64,000 bases of DNA from Synechococcus sp. JA-3-3Ab. Its GTDB lineage: Bacteria > Cyanobacteriota > Cyanobacteriia > Thermostichales > Thermostichaceae. The notes beneath the pieces were generated by a model. It was not told the DNA's origin and did not search any database. It was given only the letters and a program-made list of their open reading frames with translations. Made by a program: the position numbers and the translations under genes. The stretch is taken from the NCBI RefSeq assembly GCF_000013205.1, contig NC_007775.1, positions 558,001 to 622,000 on the forward strand, in the 5' to 3' direction. Positions 1 to 8,657 of this stretch are shown piece by piece (position 1 is the first letter of the stretch; every line of letters starts with the position of its first letter).

Positions 1-2
1 TG

Positions 3-1127
3 ATCGGCAAGATCCACAACGGCACCATCCGCCTTGGGGATCAGTTGGCGGTGGTCAAAGAAGATGGGTCGATTGCCAAGGGCAAGGTAACCAAGCTGTT
101 TGGCTTCCAGGGCTTGCAGCGTGTTGAGCTGACCGAGGCTACTGCCGGCCATATCGTCGCCGTGGCGGGGTTTGCCGAGGCCAACATCGGCTACACCCTC
201 ACCTCTCCCGAAAACCCGCAGGCCCTGCCGCTCATTAAGGTGGACGAGCCGACGTTGCAGGTGATGATCTGCGTCAACGACTCTCCCTTTGCCGGCCAGG
301 AGGGCACCTTTGTTACTTCGCGGCAATTGCGGGAGCGCCTGCTGCGGGAGCTAGAAACCAACGTGGCGCTGCGGGTGGAAGAAACCGACTCCCCCGATTG
401 CTTTTTGGTCTCCGGGCGGGGCGAGCTGCACCTGGGCATTTTGCTGGAGACCATGCGGCGGGAGGGCTACGAGTTTCAGGTGGGGCAGCCGAAGGTGATC
501 TTCCGCGAGGTAAATGGCCAGCCCTACGAGCCCTACGAGTGCTTGGTGCTGGATGTGCCGGAATCCACGGTGGGCGCCTGCATTGAACGGCTGGGGCAGC
601 GGCGGGGAGAGATGCAGAACATGATGGTAGGCGCGGACGGACGGGCCCAGTTGGAGTTTGTCATCCCGGCCCGAGGGCTGATCGGCTTCCGCAGCGAGTT
701 CATCCGCATTACCCGCGGCGAGGGGATCATGAGCCACAGCTTTTTGGAGTACCGTCCCCTGACGCCGGGGATCGAGACCCGCCGCAACGGCGTGCTGATC
801 GCCTTTGAAGAGGGGGTGGCCACCACCTATGCCCTGAAAAATGCGGAAGACCGAGGGGTGTTCTTTATTACGCCAGGTACCCGCGTTTACAAGGGCATGA
901 TCGTGGGCGAGCACAACCGGCCGCAGGACTTGGAGTTGAACGTCTGTAAAACCAAGCAACTGACCAACCATCGCGCTGCCGGCGGGGAGGAGCTGGTGCA
1001 TTTGCAGGCGCCGGTGGAGATGAACCTGGAGCGGGCGCTGGAGTACATCGGCGAGGACGAGCTGGTGGAGGTTACACCGAAGTCGGTGCGGCTGCGCAAG
1101 GCGCAGTTGACGGCCTCTCGCCGCTAG
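3..1127 (+). CDS. typA: TypA/BipA ribosome-associated GTPase, C-terminal part
   Basis: This is the 3' part of a translational GTPase of the TypA/BipA family, which binds ribosomes and supports growth under stress. The frame is open from the first bases of the window, so the gene starts outside it; about 374 residues of a usual 600 or so are visible. What remains is the end of the domain II barrel (GDQLAVVKEDG), the EF-G-like domains (VLDVPESTVGACIERLGQRRGEM) and the TypA-specific C-terminal domain (RNGVLIAFEEG, FFITPGTRVYKGMIVGEH, VCKTKQLTNHRA). The G domain with its nucleotide motifs is not in view. It ends 10 bases before the stop of a convergent gene. The family assignment is firm; LepA, present elsewhere in this window, lacks this C-terminal domain. 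Confidence 0.95.
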   Translation: MGKIHNGTIRLGDQLAVVKEDGSIAKGKVTKLFGFQGLQRVELTEATAGHIVAVAGFAEANIGYTLTSPENPQALPLIKVDEPTLQVMICVNDSPFAGQEGTFVTSRQLRERLLRELETNVALRVEETDSPDCFLVSGRGELHLGILLETMRREGYEFQVGQPKVIFREVNGQPYEPYECLVLDVPESTVGACIERLGQRRGEMQNMMVGADGRAQLEFVIPARGLIGFRSEFIRITRGEGIMSHSFLEYRPLTPGIETRRNGVLIAFEEGVATTYALKNAEDRGVFFITPGTRVYKGMIVGEHNRPQDLELNVCKTKQLTNHRAAGGEELVHLQAPVEMNLERALEYIGEDELVEVTPKSVRLRKAQLTASRR

Positions 1128-1137
1128 CGGTCGGCTC

Positions 1138-3246
1138 CTACCGTCGCAGGTAGAAGCGCAGGTTGGGAAAAGAGAAGGCCCCCCAGACGCCGAACAAGAC
1201 GACTCCCAGGCCGAACAACGCCAGCCACAGGCGGGGACGGCTGTGGAGCTGCTGGGATCCCGCCTGGACGTAGGCCAGATCCACCCAGGCGGTGTTGCCG
1301 CGGCGGAACCAGCCCACCACCTTGACGCGCTGACCCATGAGGGCGCGGAGCCGCTTCAGGCCGGAAAAGACATTGCCCACCGGCCCCAGGGAAGAGGTGA
1401 AGCGCAGCGGCATCAGCCCAGTGGCATCTTGCAGCTTCAGCTCTGCCCCCAGTTGGTAGCCAGCCTGTCCCAGCCCCACCAATTCCCCCTCCAACTCCAC
1501 CGGCTGGCTGCGGCAGGGATCCGCCTCGGGATCGGCCAGCAAGTGCAGCACATCGGTCGGCTGGGGCGACAGGGATCCGCGGTACATCAAGACCGCCTTG
1601 GATCCCAGGCCCAGGCCATAGCCCACCACCGCTGTTGCCGCAATCACCTTGGGATCGAGGCGATCTGGCAGCGCCAGATAGAGGATCAGCCCCAGGAGCC
1701 AGCCAATTACCATCCCGCTCACTTCGGCAGCATAGATAGCCAGATCCAGCCAGAAGCGGCTTTGCAGACGGGCCCCATCCAACTTGGGTCCGGATCCCAG
1801 GCTCAACTCTGGCAGCAGGCGCAGCCGTTGGGCATACCCCGCCAAGACCTGGAAGCGGTGCCCCAGCAACGGATGGCTGGAGTTGACCTGCATCCAGCGG
1901 GCCCAGGGGTTGAGCTGATCCCAGAGAAAGACTTGGCCGGCTTGGGCGGGATCCCGCAGGCGGCTGGCGGCACTGGCGGCGGCGGTGGTTTTGAAGTCCA
2001 AGAAGCTGAAGAGGCGGGTGCAGTGCAGCAGCGAAGAGGGGCGGCGGTCGTTTTTGTGGGCCTCCTGCAGGCCGGCAGCCGCTTTGAGCAGAGCGGCCAT
2101 CAGACCGTTGGGATTGCCCGTCGCTTCCACTGCAAAATGGTCGGCGTGGTAGGTGCCGAGGCGACAGAGGAAAAACAGGGGATAGGAGAGCACCGTGTAG
2201 ATCAGGTAGAGCAGCGGAGCCACATGCCCGATCAGATCCCGCCGCTTGTTTGCCAGTTGGCTCACCTGCTCCAGGGCCAAGTAAACCAGTTGAACGGGGG
2301 ATCCCAGTAGGGTCAGGATCAAGATGTCGCCGTTGAGGATGCGCCCCAGGGCTTGGGCATAGACGGCGGCAATCTCATCCGGGGCAAGCTGCTGCAACAG
2401 GGCCTGGGTGACCACGATGCGGCCGCCGTCGGGAAGCGTGCCATAGACAAAAGCCAGCGGCCCCCCTTCCGGGATCACCCCCAGCCGAGGCAGTTTTAGC
2501 TGTTTTTGGGCGCAGAGGCGCTGCAGCAGACGGGCAGTCTCGGGACTGTGGCGCTCGATTTCCCCCAAGGTGGCCCAGCGCAGCTTGTGCAGCCGCCGGT
2601 GCAGGTGATCCATCAGCCAGGGGGCAAAAAACAAAAGGCCGACGCCAAAGTTGACCGCCAGGCTGCCGGCTACCAACCAGCGCAGGCCATTGCGCAGCCA
2701 GGGCAGCAACCCCTGCAAAAACCAAAGCTGCCGCGGAAAACTCAGCCGTCCGAAATCCAGGTGAGCGCCCACCAGCACAAAACTCAGCCACCAGAGGAAC
2801 AGAATGCCCACCCCCAGGGATCCCCACTTGGCCCAGCGCAGAGGGCCGGCCCGCTCCGGCAGGGGGATCTTCAGGCCCAATTGACCGGCCCGTTGGCGGC
2901 TGGAGAGCGGCTGAGCCTCAGGAGCTGGCTCTGGGGAGGGTGGGGAAGCAGCGGGTTTTTCCACCGTTTGGGGCAGGCGGGGCAGGATTTTTTGGGCCCA
3001 GCCTCGCGCCTGCGGATCCGGGTGCTGCAGCAGTTCCAGACAAAGCGCCCGCGCCTTCTCCGTCTCGCCCAACTGATGGTAGGCCCGCACCAGGTTCATC
3101 TGGGCCTCCAGGGCTTGGCTGTCGGATGCGCCTGCTTCGCCCCGCTGGCGAGACTGCGCCAAGTAGGCCTCCAGCAGTTGGATGGCTTCTTGGAAACGGC
3201 CCTGCTGCAGCGCCTCCCTGCCGGCCTGAAGGGCATCGGGGGTCAT
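1138..3246 (-). CDS. TPR plus M48-like membrane protein with degenerate zinc motif
   Basis: A 702-residue protein. Residues 1-90 look TPR-like, 95-125 are a proline-rich linker, and hydrophobic segments lie near 141-161, 188-212 and 310-325. Residues about 225-450 resemble M48/HtpX-type membrane proteases: PRLGVIPEGGPLAFVYG, then APDEIAAVYAQALGRI, then YHADHFAVEATGNP. In active members the middle motif reads AHELGH; here residues 297-302 are AQALGR, so both histidines and the glutamate are replaced, and the third-ligand region EAD has become HAD. Two more membrane segments lie near 520-560 and the C terminus. From the sequence I infer a non-catalytic pseudoprotease or scaffold. It starts 37 bases after cinA on the same strand and may be co-transcribed with it. 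Confidence 0.75.
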   Translation of the reverse strand: MTPDALQAGREALQQGRFQEAIQLLEAYLAQSRQRGEAGASDSQALEAQMNLVRAYHQLGETEKARALCLELLQHPDPQARGWAQKILPRLPQTVEKPAASPPSPEPAPEAQPLSSRQRAGQLGLKIPLPERAGPLRWAKWGSLGVGILFLWWLSFVLVGAHLDFGRLSFPRQLWFLQGLLPWLRNGLRWLVAGSLAVNFGVGLLFFAPWLMDHLHRRLHKLRWATLGEIERHSPETARLLQRLCAQKQLKLPRLGVIPEGGPLAFVYGTLPDGGRIVVTQALLQQLAPDEIAAVYAQALGRILNGDILILTLLGSPVQLVYLALEQVSQLANKRRDLIGHVAPLLYLIYTVLSYPLFFLCRLGTYHADHFAVEATGNPNGLMAALLKAAAGLQEAHKNDRRPSSLLHCTRLFSFLDFKTTAAASAASRLRDPAQAGQVFLWDQLNPWARWMQVNSSHPLLGHRFQVLAGYAQRLRLLPELSLGSGPKLDGARLQSRFWLDLAIYAAEVSGMVIGWLLGLILYLALPDRLDPKVIAATAVVGYGLGLGSKAVLMYRGSLSPQPTDVLHLLADPEADPCRSQPVELEGELVGLGQAGYQLGAELKLQDATGLMPLRFTSSLGPVGNVFSGLKRLRALMGQRVKVVGWFRRGNTAWVDLAYVQAGSQQLHSRPRLWLALFGLGVVLFGVWGAFSFPNLRFYLRR

Positions 3247-3283
3247 CAGCCTGCTCCGAGATCTGCCTGCTCCCCCAGCTTAC

Positions 3284-4600
3284 TCAAGGATTTGGCCTTG
3301 CTGAGGTGGATCCCCCCGAAAGGGGGTAGTGGAGCAAGCGCCGCCGCAGGCAATCCAGCGCCGTCTGGGCGCTCCACCAGCGCACCCCCTCTCGGCCCCG
3401 CAAGCTGCCGAAGCGGTACTCGTGGACTTCCACTTTCCCCTCCGGGTCGGCCAAGCCCAGATAGACCAGGCCAACCGGCTTGGTGGATGTTCCCCCCTCT
3501 GGGCCGGCAATGCCGGTAATGCTCAGGGCCCAGTCGGAGCCGAGGACTTGCTTGGCCCCCAGGGCCATCTGGGCCGCCACCGGCTCGCTCACGGCCCCGT
3601 GCTGCCGCAGCGTCTCTGGATCCACCCGCAAAAGCTGCTCCTTGATGCGGTTGTCGTAGGCAACAATCCCGCCGACAAAATAGCGGGAGCTGCCCGGGAT
3701 CCCGGTCACCAATTGCCCCAGGAGCCCGCCGGTGCAGGATTCCGCCACCGCCAGCGTTTGCCCCCGCTGCAGCAGCAGCTCCCCCACCACGCTGGCCAAG
3801 GTGGCCTCGTCGCTGCCGAAGTAGTCTTCCCCAGAAACCTGTAAAATCTGCTCCACCACCGGGGCAATCAACGCTTCCGCCGCCTCGCGCGTGGGGGCGC
3901 GTCCGGTAACCCGCAGGCGCACCTCCCCCTGGCTGGCGTAGGGTGCCACGGTGGGATTTTCCCCCGCCAGCAGGGATCCCACCCGTTCGGCCAAGGTCGA
4001 TTCGGGAATGCCCCAGTAGCGCAACACGCGGCTGTAGAACACCTCCTGGCCCCAGCCCAGGGAGCGCAAATAGGGCACAGCCGTCTCCTGCCACATCTGC
4101 TGCATCTCCCGCGGCACCCCGGGAAAGGTGAGGATGTGCAGGTCGGGCCGCGGCTGCCAGATGAGGCCACAGGCGCTGCCGACCGGGTTGGGCAGGACGG
4201 TTGCCCCCTGAGGCAAAAAGGCCTGCTTGCGGTTGCTGGGGGAGGGCTCCATACCTCGCTGGCCGTACTTCTGCCGGATCTCCTCCCAAACCTGCGGGTG
4301 CTCCACCATCTCCACCCCGAAGAAAGAGGCCAGCGCCGCGTGGGTCAGATCATCAGGGGTCGGCCCCAGGCCGCCGGTGATCAAAATCAAACGGGAGCGG
4401 TTGCAGGCCACCTCCAGGGCGTGGTGGATGCGGGCTTCGTTGTCCCCCACCACCGTTTGGTAATAATGGGGGATCCCCAGCTTGGCCAGCTCGGCTGCCA
4501 GATATTGGGCGTTGGTGTTGGTGATCTCTCCCAAGAGCAACTCTGTGCCAATGCAGAGGATCTCAGCCCCCTGGGGAATAGCGGTTTGCGGTGGGCTCAT
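3284..4600 (-). CDS. cinA: CinA-family protein (nucleotide amidohydrolase/pyrophosphatase)
   Basis: A 438-residue CinA protein. The N-terminal half is the MoaB/COG1058 domain (GTELLLGEITNTNAQYLA near residue 17 and ITGGLGPTPDD). The C-terminal half is the PncC-like domain (AVAESCTGGLLGQLVTG, YDNRIKEQLL, SITGIAGPEGGTSTKPVG). Family members hydrolyse NMN to nicotinate mononucleotide in the pyridine-nucleotide cycle and cleave ADP-ribose; some are competence- or damage-inducible. The frame is open further upstream, but I chose the ATG at 4600 because the CinA homology begins directly after it (MSPPQTAIPQGAEILCIGTE) and the longer N terminus is the reverse-strand shadow of the next gene. Both domains and their motifs are complete. 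Confidence 0.93.
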   Translation of the reverse strand: MSPPQTAIPQGAEILCIGTELLLGEITNTNAQYLAAELAKLGIPHYYQTVVGDNEARIHHALEVACNRSRLILITGGLGPTPDDLTHAALASFFGVEMVEHPQVWEEIRQKYGQRGMEPSPSNRKQAFLPQGATVLPNPVGSACGLIWQPRPDLHILTFPGVPREMQQMWQETAVPYLRSLGWGQEVFYSRVLRYWGIPESTLAERVGSLLAGENPTVAPYASQGEVRLRVTGRAPTREAAEALIAPVVEQILQVSGEDYFGSDEATLASVVGELLLQRGQTLAVAESCTGGLLGQLVTGIPGSSRYFVGGIVAYDNRIKEQLLRVDPETLRQHGAVSEPVAAQMALGAKQVLGSDWALSITGIAGPEGGTSTKPVGLVYLGLADPEGKVEVHEYRFGSLRGREGVRWWSAQTALDCLRRRLLHYPLSGGSTSARPNP

Positions 4601-4721
4601 GCTTGGCCTTGAGCTCAGCTCAGCCGCAAGTATACAAGCATAGAGGTCTCGGCCCCCCTTCACGCCCTCAGATTTTTGGCTGGTCGTCGGCCATTCCGAA
4701 TTGCGATCCCAGAAGACTTGC

Positions 4722-5216
4722 TCAAGCTCGCCAGGGATCCTCGGCCAGCCGAGCCAAAGCTTCCAAATCAGCACCCACCACGCGGTGCAGGATCCACTCG
4801 GGATGTGGCTTGGCGCCCAGGCGCCGGTAGAACTCCAATGCCGGCTGGTTCCAATCCAAAACCATCCACTCCAGCCGCCCGTATCCTTTGGCCACCGCCT
4901 CCTGGGCCACCCGCGCCAAGAGCGCCCTGCCGATGCCCCTGCCCCGGAACTCCGGCAACACGAACAGGTCTTCCAGGTAGATTCCCGGCCGGGTGAGGAA
5001 GGTGGAGAAATTGCGAAAGTAAAGAGCAAAGCCCACCGCCTGCCCTTCTACCTCCGCCAGCAACGCCGAAACGAAGGCCTCGGGGCCAAACAGATGCTGT
5101 CGCAGCAGCTCAGCGGATCCCGTTACCAAGTGGCTCAGCTTCTCGTACTCGGCCAAAGCACAAATGAGATCAAACAGAACGGGCGCATCCTCAGGGGTGG
5201 CAGGGCGGATTTCCAT
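4722..5216 (-). CDS. GNAT-family N-acetyltransferase
   Basis: A 164-residue GNAT acetyltransferase. The fold is marked by EIRPATPEDAPVLFDLI at the N terminus and by the acetyl-CoA pyrophosphate loop in LFVLPEFRGRGIGRALLARV, followed by NQPALEFYRRLGAK. The sequence resembles the diamine/spermidine acetyltransferase-like branch (EDLFVLPEFRGRGIG, LDWNQPALEFYRRLG), but the substrate cannot be decided from sequence alone. The start at 5216 was chosen because MEIRPATPEDA is the normal beginning of the fold; an upstream in-frame start would add 25 residues without homology. It lies upstream of cinA on the same strand, separated by 121 bases. Confidence 0.85.
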   Translation of the reverse strand: MEIRPATPEDAPVLFDLICALAEYEKLSHLVTGSAELLRQHLFGPEAFVSALLAEVEGQAVGFALYFRNFSTFLTRPGIYLEDLFVLPEFRGRGIGRALLARVAQEAVAKGYGRLEWMVLDWNQPALEFYRRLGAKPHPEWILHRVVGADLEALARLAEDPWRA

Positions 5217-5303
5217 CAGAACCTCCGGGGTACTCCCGCCACAGCGCAGCTTGGCGGGATGGGGGATAGGCGGTGAGACGAAGGGGTTCAATGCCCCTGA
5301 GTC

Positions 5304-5750
5304 TCACAATCTGGGCGTTGCCTGCTGCTCGACATACTTCTTCAACTCCTCAACGGTGACCCCACCACAAGAGGCAACAAAATAGGCCCCTGTCCAAAAT
5401 ACAGGCTTGCTGTAGAACCGTGCCACCTCTGTGGCGAACTCTTTGCGAATCAACCGGCTGGAGACTGTTTTCAGGTTGTTCACCAGCTTCGAGACCTGAA
5501 CATCCGGCGGAAAACTCACCAACAGATGCACATAATCCGCCTCACCGTTGAACTCCACCAAGGAACAGCGCCACTTTTGGCAGGTCGCTCGAAATATATC
5601 TTCCAGCCTCTGCAACATTGGAGCAGTTATCACCCGACGACGGTACTTTGTCACCAGCACCAAGTGGATTTGTAGGCTGTAAACAGAACGATGGCCTATG
5701 TTGTAGCTCGTTGCGCTAAATGCTAGAACCGTCTCATGATTCTCACCCAC
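5304..5750 (-). CDS. tnpA: IS200/IS605 TnpA (Y1 HUH transposase), HUH motif altered
   Basis: A Y1 single-strand transposase of about 148 residues, the usual family size (LQIHLVLVTKYRRRVI, VSKLVNNLKTVSSRLIRKEF, KPVFWTGAYFVASCGG). The catalytic tyrosine is in VEELKKYVEQQ. The metal-binding HUH motif, normally HVH in NGEADHVHLLV, reads DYVHLLV here; the codon is TAT where CAT is expected, a one-base change that removes the first histidine. I infer that it is inactive. The start is uncertain: I chose GTG at 5750, which overlaps the opposite-strand tnpB start at 5736; a TTG at 5780 is possible but less likely. Confidence 0.85.
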   Translation of the reverse strand: MGENHETVLAFSATSYNIGHRSVYSLQIHLVLVTKYRRRVITAPMLQRLEDIFRATCQKWRCSLVEFNGEADYVHLLVSFPPDVQVSKLVNNLKTVSSRLIRKEFATEVARFYSKPVFWTGAYFVASCGGVTVEELKKYVEQQATPRL

Positions 5751-6977
5751 GAGTACCGGATCCTGCCCAGCGACGACCAAGCCGCTCTGATGACCGAGTG
5801 GCTGGAATTGTTGCGGCGGCAGTGGAACGACGCTCTGGGGCAGAGACTGGATTGGCTGACCGCAACCCGTTGCCCAATTGACCGCTGCAGTCTTGTCTCT
5901 TGTCCGTTGCCTGTGTCAGAACCCCCGCTGGAGCCGAATTATTATCGGCAGGCGGGATCCCTCAAACAAATCAAGCAACTGTTCCCGGCCTACCGGGGCA
6001 TTTACGCCGAGGTGCTGCAGCAAAACTTGATGCGGCTGGACAAGGCGTGGAAAGCGTGGCAGGTGCCGGATAGCACAGGCAAGCGGCGGGGGCGGCCCCG
6101 CTTCAAAAAAGCGGGGGAGTTGAGATCCTTCACATTCCCCCGCATCAATTGCCCCAAGGCGGGAGCGCATCTGGAAGGGGAGACTCTGCGGCTGAGCAAG
6201 ATTGGCTCGATGCCTGTGGTGCTGCACCGCCCCTTGCCGGAGGGGTTTGTGCCCAAAACCTGCACAGTGGTGCGCAAGGCCGATGGGTGGTATGTCTGCA
6301 TCACCTTGGAGGACAAAAGCGTCCCTTCCCCAGAGCCTGTGCCGGTCAAAAGGGCGGTGGGCATTGATGTGGGATTGGATAGGTTTCTCACCACCAGCGA
6401 TGGGGAGGTGGTGCCTATCCCGCGGTACTACCGCCGAGCCCAAAAACACTTGGCTCGACAGCAGCGGCAACTGAGCCGCAAGGTGAAGGGATCCGCCAAC
6501 TGAAAGAGACAAGCCACGAAAGTTGCTTGTTTGCAGTTGCACGTTGCCCGACAACGCAAAGCGTTCCACTACCAAGTGGCGCACTGGCTGGTGGGGCAAT
6601 ACGACCTGTTGGTGGTGGAGGATCTCAACGTCCGAGGGCTGGCACGGACTCGGTTGGCTAAATCGATTTTGGATGCGGCTTGGGGACGATTTCTCGACAT
6701 TCTGACAGCAGTGGCGGTCAAACGCGGCAAACAGGTGTTGAGAGTGGATCCCCGTGGTACGTCCCAAAATTGTTGTGTTTGTGAGGAGCGTGTTCCCAAG
6801 ACCTTGTCGGAACGGGTGCATGATTGCCCCCGTTGCGGGTCGTGGGACAGAGACTTGAACGCTGCTATCGAGATTTTGAAGCGAGGACTCAGGTCCCCCC
6901 GTATACGGGGGGATATAGGGGGGCGGTGGGACTGCCGCTCTCTGGCTGTGGAGGATCCTGGTTTACCAGTCCGTTGA
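5736..6977 (+). pseudogene. tnpB: tnpB (IS605 RNA-guided nuclease family) with one in-frame stop
   Basis: TnpB is the RuvC-type RNA-guided nuclease carried by IS605 elements. The frame runs from ATG 5736, is interrupted by TGA at 6501-6503, and continues in the same frame to 6977. The stop lies in KGSAN-stop-KRQATKVA, where a TGG tryptophan codon would be one base away. On either side all expected motifs are present: RuvC aspartate in GIDVGLDRFLTT, glutamate in LLVVEDLNVRGLA, the zinc-binding pairs CCVCEE and CPRCGS, and the final aspartate in WDRDLNAA. The lesion looks recent, because nothing else has decayed. Without readthrough the product stops after the first RuvC aspartate and should be inactive. 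Confidence 0.88.
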
Positions 6978-7008
6978 AGCAGCAACTCCGGGAAGTGATT
7001 CTCGGAAG

Positions 7009-7042
7009 CTCCCGTCTACAGCCCGTCAGGGCTTAGCGGGAG
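7009..7042 (+). other. Right-end hairpin of the IS605 element, possible omega-RNA scaffold end
   Basis: CTCCCG (7009-7014) pairs with CGGGAG (7037-7042), and an inner AGCCC/GGGCT stem closes a short loop. Position directly behind tnpB fits the subterminal hairpin recognised by TnpA and the 3' end of the guide RNA made from such elements. The role is inferred from position and shape only. Confidence 0.55.
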
Positions 7043-7109
7043 AGGATGTCACACTCTTGTCTAGATCCACACACGAATTCTGTAAGATACCCGCACGAGA
7101 CCAGGGGGA

Positions 7110-7397
7110 CTAACCTGTTGACCCCGCTCCTGGGTCGGTGGAGCTCTGGCAACGCGCGACGTAGTGGGGGCAGCGACAGGGGCCCAGGGGGTTCACAGCA
7201 CAGGGCAGATAGGGCGAGCGAGAAAAGTAGCGGCAGGAGGGATCCCAACTCGAGGTGGGCTGCAGCTGGCGGGAGGGAGTGGGCTCATCCCAGCTTGAGG
7301 GGCGACGGGAGCCTCTCTTTTCCAGCAGAGGGAGCAACTGGGCCAAGAACGTCAGGCCCAACCACAAACCGACTCCCAGGATCAGCGCTGGCACCAT
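7110..7397 (-). CDS. Small membrane-anchored protein, DUF6464-like
   Basis: A 95-residue product starting at ATG 7397. Residues 1-25 form one hydrophobic anchor (ALILGVGLWLGLTFLAQLLP). A polar linker follows, then a cysteine-containing stretch DPSCRYFSRSPYLPCAVNP and GPCRCPHY. That C-terminal pattern matches my memory of a small cyanobacterial family (DUF6464) of unknown function. Cysteine spacing suggests disulfides or a metal site, but this is not shown. The longer frame from 7493 adds no recognisable sequence. It diverges from mrp, with 177 bases between the starts. Confidence 0.55.
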   Translation of the reverse strand: MVPALILGVGLWLGLTFLAQLLPLLEKRGSRRPSSWDEPTPSRQLQPTSSWDPSCRYFSRSPYLPCAVNPLGPCRCPHYVARCQSSTDPGAGSTG

Positions 7398-7574
7398 TGC
7401 CCTCCTCCGTCGGCCAACAGCCTTGTCTTCCAACCAGAACCAGCCTAGGCCAGCCGGTTGGCAGAGGGCCAGCCTTGGCAGACAGTTTCGCAACTGTCCT
7501 GGTTAGCCAGCGAAGAGCCGGGAGAAAAAACGACTAGAGTGAGAAATGGAGCCGTTACCTCGTTTTTGAATGCC

Positions 7575-8657
7575 ATGACCACCTCCACCCTCGATGCTGC
7601 CGCCATCCTTGAGGCGTTGCGCCCGGTTCAAGATCCGGAGCTGCGCCGCAGCCTGGTGGAACTGAACATGATCCGCGACATTCGCGTCGAGCCCAAGCGG
7701 GTGGCCTTTACCCTGGTGCTGACCACGCCGGCCTGCCCCTTGCGGGAATTCATTGTGGACGAGTGCAAAGCTGCCATCCGCCGCTTGGCCCCAGTTGAAG
7801 CCATTGATGTCACAGTAACGGCGGAAACCCCCCGCTCCCCTTCTCTGCCGGATCGCCAGTCTGTCCCCGGCGTGCGCAACATCATCGCCATCTCCAGCGG
7901 CAAGGGAGGCGTGGGCAAAACCTCCGTCTCGGTCAATGTGGCCGTGGCCCTGGCCCAGAGCGGAGCGCGGGTGGGGCTGCTGGATGCCGATATCTACGGC
8001 CCCAATGTGCCGCTGATGCTGGGCCTCCAGGATCGCTCTTTGTTGGTGCGCAAGCGGGAGGACGGCGGCGAAGACATCTTCCCCCTGGAAAATTACGGCG
8101 TCAAGATGGTGTCGATGGGCCTGCTGGTGGGGCGGGATCAGCCGGTGATCTGGCGGGGGCCAATGCTCAACGGCGTCATCCGGCAGTTTCTCTATCAGGT
8201 GCAGTGGGGGGAGCTGGACTATCTCATCGTGGATATGCCCCCCGGCACCGGCGACGCCCAACTGACCCTGGTGCAGGCGGTGCCCTTGGCCGGCGCCGTG
8301 ATCGTCACCACACCGCAGTCGGTGGCCCTGCTGGATAGCCGCAAGGGCTTGAACATGTTTCGCCAGTTGGGGGTGCCCATCCTCGGCATTGTCGAGAACA
8401 TGAGCTACTTCATTCCCCCCGACCTGCCGGATCGCCAGTACGACATCTTTGGCTCAGCAGGCGGAGAGACCACGGCCCGCGAGCTGGGTGTCCCACTGCT
8501 GGGGCGGATCCCGCTGGAAATTGCCCTGCGGCAGGGGGGAGATGCGGGCCAGCCCATCGTGGTCGGTCAGCCTGAGTCTGCTTCTGCCCAAGCTCTGCAG
8601 CAGATCGCCAAAACCTTGGCCGGCCGCGTCTCCATGCTGGCCTTGGGGGCCGGCTAG
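7575..8657 (+). CDS. mrp: Mrp/ApbC/NBP35-family Fe-S carrier P-loop ATPase
   Basis: A 360-residue protein. The N-terminal domain (about residues 1-85) is of the MIP18/DUF59 type (ILEALRPVQDPELRRSLVELNMI). The ATPase domain carries the deviant Walker A ISSGKGGVGKTSVSVN, followed by LLDADIYGPNVPLMLG and the Walker B-like YLIVDMPPGTGDAQ. Such proteins bind a transient 4Fe-4S cluster and pass it to apoproteins. The usual CXXC of E. coli Mrp is absent here (ENMSYFIPPDLPDRQYDIFG). The start at ATG 7575 is preferred over an upstream in-frame codon because MIP18 homology begins right after it. Its stop shares the palindrome CTAG with the convergent lipoprotein gene. Confidence 0.92.
   Translation: MTTSTLDAAAILEALRPVQDPELRRSLVELNMIRDIRVEPKRVAFTLVLTTPACPLREFIVDECKAAIRRLAPVEAIDVTVTAETPRSPSLPDRQSVPGVRNIIAISSGKGGVGKTSVSVNVAVALAQSGARVGLLDADIYGPNVPLMLGLQDRSLLVRKREDGGEDIFPLENYGVKMVSMGLLVGRDQPVIWRGPMLNGVIRQFLYQVQWGELDYLIVDMPPGTGDAQLTLVQAVPLAGAVIVTTPQSVALLDSRKGLNMFRQLGVPILGIVENMSYFIPPDLPDRQYDIFGSAGGETTARELGVPLLGRIPLEIALRQGGDAGQPIVVGQPESASAQALQQIAKTLAGRVSMLALGAG

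Larger units (their letters stand above)
5282..7042. mobile_element. IS200/IS605-type element with divergent tnpA and broken tnpB
   Basis: The element carries tnpA (minus strand) and tnpB (plus strand) diverging from overlapping 5' ends. No terminal inverted repeats are expected in this family; ends are subterminal hairpins. On the left a short hairpin (AGGGG/CCCCT, 5282-5298) lies just beyond the tnpA stop, and on the right a stronger one lies at 7009-7042 beyond tnpB. I take these as approximate boundaries. Both genes carry lesions that should block movement (see the individual entries). Confidence 0.8.

Noticed and set aside
3246-4289. Long minus-strand frame overlapping cinA
   Set aside because: Gly/Arg/Ala-rich shadow of cinA in another frame; the true frame has full CinA homology.
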